From a bacterium (GTDB lineage Bacteria; T1Sed10-126): 64,000 nucleotides of DNA. The position numbers and the translations under genes are program-made. The stretch's first letter is position 1. Every line of letters starts with the position of its first letter. The DNA lies in NCBI GenBank assembly GCA_003554945.1, contig PWHN01000044.1:38286-102285 (forward strand), written 5' to 3'. Below are positions 33,986 to 41,604 of the stretch, piece by piece. The notes beneath the pieces are model-generated. The model saw only the letters and a list, made by a program, of their open reading frames with translations. It was not told where the DNA came from and made no database searches.

Positions 33986-35088
33986 GGAAATTTGCCGGTT
34001 TGCAAAAAGTGGACGGTAGCCTGACGCACCTCTTGCAGGCCGGGCAGAAAACTGTGCATCCCCCTGACCACAAGAAAATCGGCGGCATTTTCAAGACGTG
34101 TAGTAGAAATGCTAATAGTTCCGTCTCCCGGGCCTGTAATCAGAGGATTCCATCCATCCTCGCCGCCAACCTGACCGGCAATTATACCTATTTCAACATC
34201 GGGAACAGGAAGCTGACTGACCTGTTCTTCGGTTAACGCTTTTCCGCTTTCTCCGGCCAGAACCTGGAAAGGAAAAAAATCTTCCAGAGCTTCTGCGACC
34301 TGAGACCCACGGTTGGGAGGAGCAACCATGACAATTTTACCTATATCAATATTCTCCTGCCAGTCAGCATCGGCGAAAAGACGGCGAACAACTATACCAC
34401 CCAGACTCTGGGTGACAAAAGAGACTGTATCAGCACCGTCAGCACGTTTTATGATAGTAGCCAGCTGTTCGGCATGCTCGTCAATAGACCGCCGGGTGCT
34501 CGGATAATTAACTGTTTGTGCCTCAAAACCAGCCTCGCTAAGCTCGGAGCGTAAGGGCTCGACACTATCCTTGCCGCGAAATAGACCGTGTAGAATAAAA
34601 ACCCAGTGGTTGCTTTTTGGCTCAAACTTCAGATCCCGGCGATAAGTTTGAAAAGCACTCTGGCAGGCTTCGTAACTACCCCAGGCGCGTCTCAAGTCCT
34701 GTGCGTCCAGTAGCCGGTGATGTCCGGCAAAGACGTTCTCCTGGATTCTCCAGCCGTGATAGACAAAGACGTCAGCCCAAAATTGGTCCCCACCCAGGGT
34801 CCAGATGGGCAGGTTAGGAAAGCCGTTACCATATTGAGCCTGCAGCATCTCTACCAGGGTCTCCTCCATCTGCTCCAGACTTCCCCGGCTTACAAGCTGG
34901 CGACGCTCACCGGATTCTCCCGTATTAATCAACTGACAGTTAGCGCCGTTATCCTGACATTCAATTGCATAATTGAGCACCTGGCGCTGCTCTTTCCAGT
35001 GATCTTCACTGGCGCTCAAATTATCCGCAAACCCGAACAAAATAACGGCAGTAAAAATAAGAAAAATAAGGCTGGAACGACGAAACAT
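33982..35088 (-). CDS. Exported alpha/beta hydrolase
   Basis: 368 residues: signal peptide (1-26, ending LSA) and an alpha/beta-hydrolase domain from about residue 165. FILHGLFRGKDSVEPLRSEL is the oxyanion region, VTQSLGGIVVRR holds the nucleophile Ser in TQSLG (Thr replaces the usual first Gly), and RGMHSFL near the end the His. Resembles PGAP1/lipase-like enzymes. The first 130 residues are of unknown fold. Follows the DUF1189 gene by 27 bases. Confidence 0.8.
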   Translation of the reverse strand: MFRRSSLIFLIFTAVILFGFADNLSASEDHWKEQRQVLNYAIECQDNGANCQLINTGESGERRQLVSRGSLEQMEETLVEMLQAQYGNGFPNLPIWTLGGDQFWADVFVYHGWRIQENVFAGHHRLLDAQDLRRAWGSYEACQSAFQTYRRDLKFEPKSNHWVFILHGLFRGKDSVEPLRSELSEAGFEAQTVNYPSTRRSIDEHAEQLATIIKRADGADTVSFVTQSLGGIVVRRLFADADWQENIDIGKIVMVAPPNRGSQVAEALEDFFPFQVLAGESGKALTEEQVSQLPVPDVEIGIIAGQVGGEDGWNPLITGPGDGTISISTTRLENAADFLVVRGMHSFLPGLQEVRQATVHFLQTGKFP

Positions 35089-35115
35089 GGGCAGGCACCT
35101 TTTTAAGTAAAAAAA

Positions 35116-36012
35116 TCAAATTTCTCTATTCTCCGGCGTATCCGGTGGTGAACTAGTACCAAATTGTTCGATATTTTCCTGGTAATGATTGATGGCAAAA
35201 TAGACCCAAACTATACCGGCTACCAGTGTAATAAACTCTGCGTAAGGTATATTAATTCCCGCCAAGCGCAGGGGAAAGAGAACAGTCTGAACGATAAGGA
35301 CAGGCGTGATGGCGTAAGCGGATACAAGCAGGAGTTGTCCCCAGCCAGGGTCTTCCGGGACGTTGTCCCGGGCGATAATTCCTCCGCTACTGATTAGAAC
35401 TATCCGGAGTATTGAGCTGAACAGAAGTTCAAGTAGAGTCAGAGCAGCAAGTGAAAAAATAAGTGCAATTCGAAAATAAGGGAGCCAGTCACTAATAAAG
35501 GCGGTATCAACGAGTATTTCCGGGGCCCCTTTAGTCTCTTCATAATAACGGGTCGAAAAATCCATGAACATGCCAGGGCCGGAGCGGGCAAACAATCTGC
35601 CGTTGACAGCAACAGCGAGCACGTCGTCATCCAGCCGGGCTCGATTAACACTACCTTCCGGATCAATAATTATTCGGTAATCCTGATAAATTTCCAGGCT
35701 GTAGGGGGACTGATTTTGAATCCGGAGGTCACCGTTTTGGAAATAGACGTCCGGCCAGTCGGCCATTAAGTTTTCGCCGACGACGCCACTCACATTCCAG
35801 ACAAAAAAACTACCGGCGAGCACCTGGATAGCCCCGAGGAGGAGTAGAAGCTTAAAAAAGTAACCAACAGTTGAACTGGTCTTTTCGGAAAGTGGAAAGA
35901 CATAAAATTTTGGATTACTGCAGGCCATGATGAGCCGACGCAGGAAACCGGCGGGCAGCTTGTTTAAACTATGATTGAAACCGTTTTTTGAGTCGTTAGC
36001 CTGTTTATCCAC
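35116..36012 (-). CDS. DUF1189 membrane protein
   Basis: 298 residues with about four helices: 47-70, then 185-205, 225-245 and 255-275, and a long extracytoplasmic loop (75-180) rich in beta strands (DLRIQNQSPYSLEIYQDYRIIID). This is the DUF1189 layout; the function is unknown. Starts ATG 36012; AAAGGATAAACAGTGG upstream. Probably one unit with the hydrolase. Confidence 0.75.
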   Translation of the reverse strand: MDKQANDSKNGFNHSLNKLPAGFLRRLIMACSNPKFYVFPLSEKTSSTVGYFFKLLLLLGAIQVLAGSFFVWNVSGVVGENLMADWPDVYFQNGDLRIQNQSPYSLEIYQDYRIIIDPEGSVNRARLDDDVLAVAVNGRLFARSGPGMFMDFSTRYYEETKGAPEILVDTAFISDWLPYFRIALIFSLAALTLLELLFSSILRIVLISSGGIIARDNVPEDPGWGQLLLVSAYAITPVLIVQTVLFPLRLAGINIPYAEFITLVAGIVWVYFAINHYQENIEQFGTSSPPDTPENREI

Positions 36013-36083
36013 TGTTTATCCTTTTTTTTATTTAACAGCTAAATTTTGATTGGAAAAAATTCGTAGTTTTGCCTGTTACATTG

Positions 36084-36089
36084 TATAAT
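36084..36089 (+). promoter_or_regulatory. Likely -10 box of the folE2 operon
   Basis: TATAAT about 145 bases before the folE2 start. No clear -35 at 17 bases. The resulting leader contains the hairpin at 36132-36179. Confidence 0.45.
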
Positions 36090-36131
36090 ACAGCCCACTT
36101 TATGACGAGCCAGAACCTACCGGAAGGGGAT

Positions 36132-36179
36132 CATATTTTCTTCCCCGCGGGGGGAAGACCAGGCGGCAAGGAAAATATG
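36132..36179 (+). promoter_or_regulatory. Structured leader of folE2
   Basis: CATATTTTC pairs with GAAAATATG; inside, CTTCCCC pairs with GGGGAAG around GCGG. A 51-codon frame (36102-36257) without a ribosome binding site runs through it. Could be an attenuator or riboswitch, not identified. Confidence 0.35.
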
Positions 36180-36235
36180 GAGCGGGACTCGATTCGCGAT
36201 GAAAAAATAACTGCTTTTTTCAGGAGTGAAACTTC

Positions 36236-37051
36236 TTGGTTAACAAAGAAAAAATGAAGGACGTGCAGGACAGCCCGGCTGCTCAAGAGGAAGAGCTGCA
36301 CCGGGTAGGAATCCGAGATTTTAAACTGCCGCTGCTTGTCGCCGACCGGGCAAACGACACACAACCCGTCGTAGCCACGGCAAATTTCGGCGTAAATCTT
36401 GACAAAAATCAACGCGGTGCCCATTTGAGCCGTTTTGTGGAACTGGCGGAAGACTACAGACGTTCCCGTTTCACCCTCCACTCAGTGGGAGAATTTCTGC
36501 GAGATATGAGAGAGCGACTGGAGTCAACTAATGCTTACGCTCGATTCGATTTCGACTACTTTATGCCCAAAGATTCGCCGCTGTCGGAAAAGGCTGCTCT
36601 TGTTGATTTCAACTGCGGCTTCGGTGGACTACTGGTTGAGGATAAAGTTAATATCTGGATCAGAACCGAAGTTCCGGTAACATCCTTATGTCCCTGCAGT
36701 AAATCAAACAGCGAGGGTGGCGCCCACAACCAGCGGGCGCGGGTCAAAACCAGGGCGGTTATCGACGGCATGGTCTGGTTGGAAGAAATGATTGAGCTAA
36801 TTGAAAACAGCGGTAGCAGCCAGGTTTATGCGCTGTTGAAAAGAGAAGATGAAGCCTATCTTACTAACGAAGCCTACGAGAATCCCAAGTTTGTCGAGGA
36901 TATTGTCCGCGATTTAAGCGCCAGTTTAAAAGAACATGAACAGATAAAGGATTTTGTGGCTGAATGCGTTAGCTATGAATCGATCCACAACCACAATGCC
37001 TACGCAGCCACTCGCCACGGAACATTCTGGGACCGGCTGGAGGAGTTTTAA
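36236..37051 (+). CDS. folE2: GTP cyclohydrolase I type IB
   Basis: 271 residues of the FolE2/MptA family that makes 7,8-dihydroneopterin triphosphate from GTP. EVPVTSLCPCSK holds Cys152 and Cys154; GAHNQRA and HNHNAYAATRHG are conserved. FolE2 can use metals other than zinc. The TTG start is seven bases after AGGAGTG, and fits better than the ATG at 36254. TAATG at the end couples it to the PHP gene. First step of folate or queuosine precursors; folK lies at 54362. Confidence 0.92.
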   Translation: MVNKEKMKDVQDSPAAQEEELHRVGIRDFKLPLLVADRANDTQPVVATANFGVNLDKNQRGAHLSRFVELAEDYRRSRFTLHSVGEFLRDMRERLESTNAYARFDFDYFMPKDSPLSEKAALVDFNCGFGGLLVEDKVNIWIRTEVPVTSLCPCSKSNSEGGAHNQRARVKTRAVIDGMVWLEEMIELIENSGSSQVYALLKREDEAYLTNEAYENPKFVEDIVRDLSASLKEHEQIKDFVAECVSYESIHNHNAYAATRHGTFWDRLEEF

Positions 37052-37929
37052 TGACAAGTTACGAGAAGGCGCTCATCGAACAGGGTGGAATGGATCTCCA
37101 CTCACACTCTTTTGCCTCGGATGGCCAGTTCAAACCAAAAGAGCTGGCAAAACGAGCCGAGTCGGCCGGACTGGAGATACTTGCGCTGACCGACCATGAC
37201 ACCGTAGCCGGAGTTGAAGAGTTTATGTCCGCCGGTCAAAATTTGTCTCTAACTACTGTCCCCGGTGTAGAAATAAGCTGTCAGAGCGGCAAAAAACGAT
37301 TTCATATCCTTGGCTACTACATAGACTGGACGCGCCCAAAACTGAAAAAACGACTGAATTTTTTTGAACAGGCCCGGGCCGATCGTGTTCGGAGAATGCT
37401 TGAAGTTTTAGCAAGGCACACTGGAATCAAAATATCTTTTGACGAAGTTTCCCGCCGCGCCGGCAAGAGCCTGATTGGTAAACCTCACGTAGCACAGACC
37501 TTAGTTGCGAAGGGAGTGGTTAATTCCACTGCCGAAGCTTTTAATCAATACCTGGCTCACGGCCGGCCGCTTGATAAAGTCCCCAAGGAACGAATGGGAG
37601 TAAACGAAGCGATAGGTTTAATAAAAGAGTCCGGCGGCGTGCCGGTGCTTGCCCACCCGGTCCTGCATGAAGGTAAACTTGATTTAAAACGGCTGATTGG
37701 CCTTGGGATAGAAGGATTAGAGGTTTTTTACTCCGACAATCAAGCCGAAGACTCTGCCCATTACTGGAAGTTAGCCCGCAAACACGATTTGATTGTTACC
37801 GGGGGCAGCGATTTTCACGGCAGTGTAAAACCCGAGGTTAAGCTGGGCGATATACGAGTAGACAGCGATTTTTTACAACCCCTCAAGCAAGCCAGTCGCC
37901 GGGCCGGTGGTCGACTTGATATCCAGTGA
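37051..37929 (+). CDS. PHP-domain phosphoesterase, second paralogue
   Basis: 292 residues. Metal-site motifs: DLHSHSFASDG, TDHDTVAG, GVEISC, AHPVLH and GGSDFHG, as in YciV/RNase AM. Domain order and length match the protein at 20346, so they are paralogues. The start overlaps the folE2 stop by one base (TAATG), giving coupled translation. A role in nucleotide phosphate removal next to a pterin gene is possible but unproven. Confidence 0.88.
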   Translation: MTSYEKALIEQGGMDLHSHSFASDGQFKPKELAKRAESAGLEILALTDHDTVAGVEEFMSAGQNLSLTTVPGVEISCQSGKKRFHILGYYIDWTRPKLKKRLNFFEQARADRVRRMLEVLARHTGIKISFDEVSRRAGKSLIGKPHVAQTLVAKGVVNSTAEAFNQYLAHGRPLDKVPKERMGVNEAIGLIKESGGVPVLAHPVLHEGKLDLKRLIGLGIEGLEVFYSDNQAEDSAHYWKLARKHDLIVTGGSDFHGSVKPEVKLGDIRVDSDFLQPLKQASRRAGGRLDIQ

Positions 37930-37950
37930 TTTTGTGAGGAATGAGTAGCC

Positions 37951-39045
37951 GTGGTTACAAAAATTAAGCTCGGATTGGAATTAACAACCCTACATACGGC
38001 TCATCGGACGCGTGGATTTGGCCGCGTTGCCCAGGCCTATTTTGAAGAGTTGAGCCGGCGGCCAGAAATTGAGGTGGCTCCATACAGCACTGATGAATTT
38101 CCACGCTCCACGGGAACCAGGGATGACCAGTGGAAAGATCAGCTCTGGGACCGCTGGCGGCTGGCCTGGAGTTATCGCACGCAGGAGATCGACCTGCTCC
38201 AGATCATTGACCCGATGAAAGTTCCACCTTTTAGCTCAGCACCAGTGGTAACCATGGTTCATGATCTAATTCCATACATTTACCGGGAGCGTTATCAACC
38301 CAACCTATTTGTGCAGTATCTATACTGGCGAATGAAAAGGCAAATAAAATCATCGGCCGGAGTAGTAACACCATCACACAGCACGGCTGAAGACCTGGCG
38401 ATGATGTTTGCTATAAATGAGGACAGAATTCAACCGATTCCACATGGAATAGACAGGAAACGTTTTTATCCGAGAGCGGAGACAGAGATTAAAGAACTCT
38501 GTCAGAAATACCGGCTGCGGCGTCCTTACTTCCTTATGGTGGCCGACCTCAGCAAATATGATCCAAGAAAAAGCCTGGAACCTGTGATTACCCGCTGGGA
38601 TGTTGAAAAGCTACAAGAAGTCTCGCTGGTTGTAGCCGGCAAACAAGGCGAGTATTCAGAACAGTTGAAACGAAAATGGCCCGGACGAAGAAATCAGCTT
38701 ATATTTCCGGGCTACGTCGACGATAACGAATTGGCCGGGCTCTACAGTGGAGCCAGCGGACTGATTTTTCCCTCCCGTTACGAAGGATTTGGCTTTCCGG
38801 TGCTGGAGGCGATGGCCTGTGGAACACGGCCGGTGGTCAGAACTATAGGGTCGGTCAAAGAAATTATAGACGGTCACGCAATTCAGCTGGAAGACAGTTA
38901 TTTTGAGGAGGAACTGGTAGATGCGCTTCTGGAGCTAAAATACGAGTCCGACACCGACGAAAAACTTGTAACACATACGAAAAAGTACAGTTGGGAAAAA
39001 ACTATTGAACGACTTTTAGAATATTATAAAAACTTTTTGCCCTGA
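37951..39045 (+). CDS. GT4-family glycosyltransferase, second
   Basis: 364 residues. FGRVAQAYFEEL is an N-terminal acceptor-loop motif; PHGIDRKRFYPR and SRYEGFGFPVLEAMACGTRPVV (with E-x7-E) define GT4. GTG start: an ATG at 37941 stops after eight codons, and GTGAGGA lies nine bases before the GTG. Follows the PHP gene by 21 bases. Confidence 0.88.
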   Translation: MVTKIKLGLELTTLHTAHRTRGFGRVAQAYFEELSRRPEIEVAPYSTDEFPRSTGTRDDQWKDQLWDRWRLAWSYRTQEIDLLQIIDPMKVPPFSSAPVVTMVHDLIPYIYRERYQPNLFVQYLYWRMKRQIKSSAGVVTPSHSTAEDLAMMFAINEDRIQPIPHGIDRKRFYPRAETEIKELCQKYRLRRPYFLMVADLSKYDPRKSLEPVITRWDVEKLQEVSLVVAGKQGEYSEQLKRKWPGRRNQLIFPGYVDDNELAGLYSGASGLIFPSRYEGFGFPVLEAMACGTRPVVRTIGSVKEIIDGHAIQLEDSYFEEELVDALLELKYESDTDEKLVTHTKKYSWEKTIERLLEYYKNFLP

Positions 39046-39050
39046 ACTTT

Positions 39051-40361
39051 TCACTCTCCGGCAAGCTCATCCAGGTATTTCTTCAGGCGACTCTCCTGCC
39101 CATGTGAAGTGGGTTTATAAAAGTCCTGCGGCTCTGTTAGGTAATCCTGCTTAACGTAGGCGCCCGGATAATTATGAGGATACTGGTATTCCCCGCTCGC
39201 CTGTTTATCTTTTTCACTGCCGTAACTGCTATCGCGCAGGTGTGGGGGGACGGGGAGTTCGAGTCCATCCCTTATTGCCTGGCGGGCCTTTTTTATAGCC
39301 TCATAGCTGGCATTGCTCTTGGGTGAGGAAGCCAGGTAGGTAGTGGCCTGGGCCAGCGGAATCTGTGCTTCCGGAAGACCCACGGTTTCAACAGCCTGCT
39401 GGGCGGCAACCGTCAGGGTGAGAGCATAGGGAGCAGCGTTGCCAATATCCTCGGAAGCAGCGATTATAAGGCGACGGGCGATAAACCGGGGGTCTTCGCC
39501 GGCTTCCAGCATACGAGCGAGATAATAAATAGCAGCGTCCGGGTCCGATCCTCTAATGCTCTTTATAAAGGCCGAGGCAACGTCATAGTGATGGTCGGCG
39601 TCGCGATCGTAATCGACATATTTTTCTTGATAAACACCCTCCAGAAGGTCACGGTTAATCGTCTTCTGTTCCGCAGTCAGAACGGCGATCTCCAACCCTT
39701 GAAGCAGACGGCGTCCATCTCCACCGGCAACGTCGAGAATATATTCTTCTGCTTCCGCGGTCAATTCAACCTCCCCGTCATATCCACGTTCATCCCTCAA
39801 AGCACGATTTAAGAGAATACGGAGGTTATCCTCGCTCAATTTTTTAAATTCAACCAGCAGGGAGCGAGAAATAAGAGCGTTGTTCAGGTAGTAATAGGGA
39901 TTCTGAGTAGTAGCGCCGATTAAGATCAGAGTTCTTTTTTCTACTGAAGGCAGGAGCGCGTCCTGCTGGGCTTTGTTAAAACGGTGAATTTCATCGAAGA
40001 AAAGAATCGTCCGTCTGGATTGAGCCTGCTGACGCTGGCGCGCCCGTTCAATGACCGCCCGCAGGTCATCCTTGCCCGCAAGGACAGCATTCAAACGCTC
40101 AAAGGCGGCATCAGTGCGGCGGGCAACAATATTTGCGAGAGCTGTTTTACCAACTCCGGGAGGACCGTGAATAATAAGACTACTCAGCCGGTCGGCCTCA
40201 AGAGCTCTTCTGAGTGGGGTCCCCGGACCGACCGCATTTTCCTGACCTACAAACTCAGACAGGTCACGGGGGGCAAGCCGCAAAGGAAGAGGCTGCGTCG
40301 CCGGATCAGTATCTCCGGCAGGCTGTTGCTTAAAAAGATTGCTCTCCTGCTCAGTCGCCAC
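39051..40361 (-). CDS. rarA: RarA/MgsA replication-recombination ATPase
   Basis: 436 residues. LSEFVGQENAVGPG, Walker A HGPPGVGKTALA, Walker B TILFFDEIHRFNKAQQDALLPSVE and sensor IGATTQNPYYYLNNALISR are the RarA/WRNIP1 pattern, with the tetramerising C-terminal domain (FIKSIRGSDPDAAIYYLARML). Handles stalled forks. Best start is the GTG at 40361, which overlaps the upstream stop by 11 bases; the frame further upstream lies inside that gene. Confidence 0.92.
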   Translation of the reverse strand: MATEQESNLFKQQPAGDTDPATQPLPLRLAPRDLSEFVGQENAVGPGTPLRRALEADRLSSLIIHGPPGVGKTALANIVARRTDAAFERLNAVLAGKDDLRAVIERARQRQQAQSRRTILFFDEIHRFNKAQQDALLPSVEKRTLILIGATTQNPYYYLNNALISRSLLVEFKKLSEDNLRILLNRALRDERGYDGEVELTAEAEEYILDVAGGDGRRLLQGLEIAVLTAEQKTINRDLLEGVYQEKYVDYDRDADHHYDVASAFIKSIRGSDPDAAIYYLARMLEAGEDPRFIARRLIIAASEDIGNAAPYALTLTVAAQQAVETVGLPEAQIPLAQATTYLASSPKSNASYEAIKKARQAIRDGLELPVPPHLRDSSYGSEKDKQASGEYQYPHNYPGAYVKQDYLTEPQDFYKPTSHGQESRLKKYLDELAGE

Positions 40362-41034
40362 GTATTTTTTCCAAACAGTCGCGGACAAATTTTGATATGT
40401 TGCGAAAATCGTCCCAGCGTTTGAGGCAAGCACCCTCCTGAAAGAGTAATACGGTGGGAAATTTTGTTATGCCCTGTTTTTTTACAAGGTCAGGATTTTT
40501 CGTGGCATTAACCAGTGAAAGTCTAACCTGGCTGCTGGCGCGCGATTTTATTTTTTCAAGCGAAGGACTGACCTGCCAGTTTGTCGGCTCCGCAGGGTTC
40601 ATAACGGCAACAAGATGAAAATATGTGCCTGTATTAATAATGTGAGGAAATGAAACTGAATCCACGAGTTCAAATTTTGAGGTTTCAAAGAGAAATCTCC
40701 CGACGAGAAAATCTTTGAACACGTGCTTAAACTCATCAGTGTAGTGAAAATCACCCAGCCGCCGTAATTCCTTACCATCGCGGAAAATAATAAAGGCGGG
40801 ACAGCTTTTGATCCCCCACTGATAAAAGTAGTCACGGTAGTCACGAATACGGGCAGCTATGAAAGTGAAAATATTTATATGTTCCTGAGCTACTTTTGAA
40901 ACGGCTGGTTCAATCAACTGACAGAGATTTGATCTGGGCTCGATAAAATAGATGAGCACGGGTTTCTTGGCCGAAGCTATTTCCCCCTCCAGCTTATCCC
41001 CTTTTGGTGGACGGAAGGGACGTGGTAAAGCCAC
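40351..41034 (-). CDS. Tandem thioredoxin-fold protein without CxxC
   Basis: 227 residues, two thioredoxin folds. The first has SNLC (Ser35 to Cys38) where CGPC is expected, and the cis-Pro in SCPAFIIF (Pro79). The second (about 140-225) has FPTVLLF with cis-Pro but no Cys pair. It is unlikely to be a classic disulfide reductase. It lies four bases after zapA and overlaps rarA, so it belongs to the pheS-rarA transcript. Confidence 0.65.
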   Translation of the reverse strand: MALPRPFRPPKGDKLEGEIASAKKPVLIYFIEPRSNLCQLIEPAVSKVAQEHINIFTFIAARIRDYRDYFYQWGIKSCPAFIIFRDGKELRRLGDFHYTDEFKHVFKDFLVGRFLFETSKFELVDSVSFPHIINTGTYFHLVAVMNPAEPTNWQVSPSLEKIKSRASSQVRLSLVNATKNPDLVKKQGITKFPTVLLFQEGACLKRWDDFRNISKFVRDCLEKIRGD

Positions 41035-41037
41035 TAT

Positions 41038-41322
41038 TTACTCCTCCTCAATAGCCTTCATTTTTTTCTGGATCTGCTCGAAACGGTTCAAAAGCTCGTC
41101 GGTCAGTTCGGCCGGGCGGTCTTCAATCTCCGCCGCAGTTAATTCGCCGGCAAGATTTAAAGAAACAAGCAATGCCACCTGAAGGCGACTGGCCTGCGGG
41201 GCCTTGGTCTTAATCGTTTCAATTTTGTCCTCTACCAGTCTCAACGACCGCTCGATCAACTCGGGGTCCTCACCCGTTTTCACGGGAATGTTCACGCCAA
41301 GTAATTCTACAGAATCAGCCAT
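41038..41322 (-). CDS. zapA: Cell division protein ZapA
   Basis: 94 residues: ELLGVNIPVKTGEDPELIERSLRLVEDKIETIK is the ZapA head, VALLVSLNLAGEL the middle helix, followed by a coiled coil. It bundles FtsZ. A ZapB-like gene lies nine bases upstream. Confidence 0.9.
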   Translation of the reverse strand: MADSVELLGVNIPVKTGEDPELIERSLRLVEDKIETIKTKAPQASRLQVALLVSLNLAGELTAAEIEDRPAELTDELLNRFEQIQKKMKAIEEE

Positions 41323-41331
41323 TTAAATCAC

Positions 41332-41604
41332 TCAGCTCGTCTCATCTACAAGGCTCATAATATGTTTAAATTTTTGTTCTAACGCGCCCGTCAAATCGAC
41401 AGCGGCAGCGGTCTGCCGCTCCAGATCACTTTCCAACGATTGTATCTCAGACCCTGCTTCAGATAACTCCTGTTTTAACTCTTTATTTTTTTCTTGCAAC
41501 TGTTGGAGCTCCGCCCGGGTCCGTTCAAATTTAATCAGAAGTTCCTCGACCGCGTCAAGATGTTCTTTTAAAAGCTCCTCGTAGTAATTGTCTCTTTCAC
41601 TCAT
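41332..41604 (-). CDS. ZapB-like coiled-coil protein
   Basis: 90 residues, almost wholly coiled coil (about 10-65). Position between pheT and zapA matches DUF904/ZapB genes of other diderms. The ATG at 41604 lies inside ATGAGTGA, overlapping the pheT stop by eight bases; a longer frame upstream reads into pheT and is a shadow. No sequence motif beyond heptads, so the name rests on context. Confidence 0.65.
   Translation of the reverse strand: MSERDNYYEELLKEHLDAVEELLIKFERTRAELQQLQEKNKELKQELSEAGSEIQSLESDLERQTAAAVDLTGALEQKFKHIMSLVDETS

Noticed and set aside
36102..36257. 51-codon frame ahead of folE2
   Set aside because: No ribosome binding site, overlaps the folE2 start and the hairpin; treated as leader.
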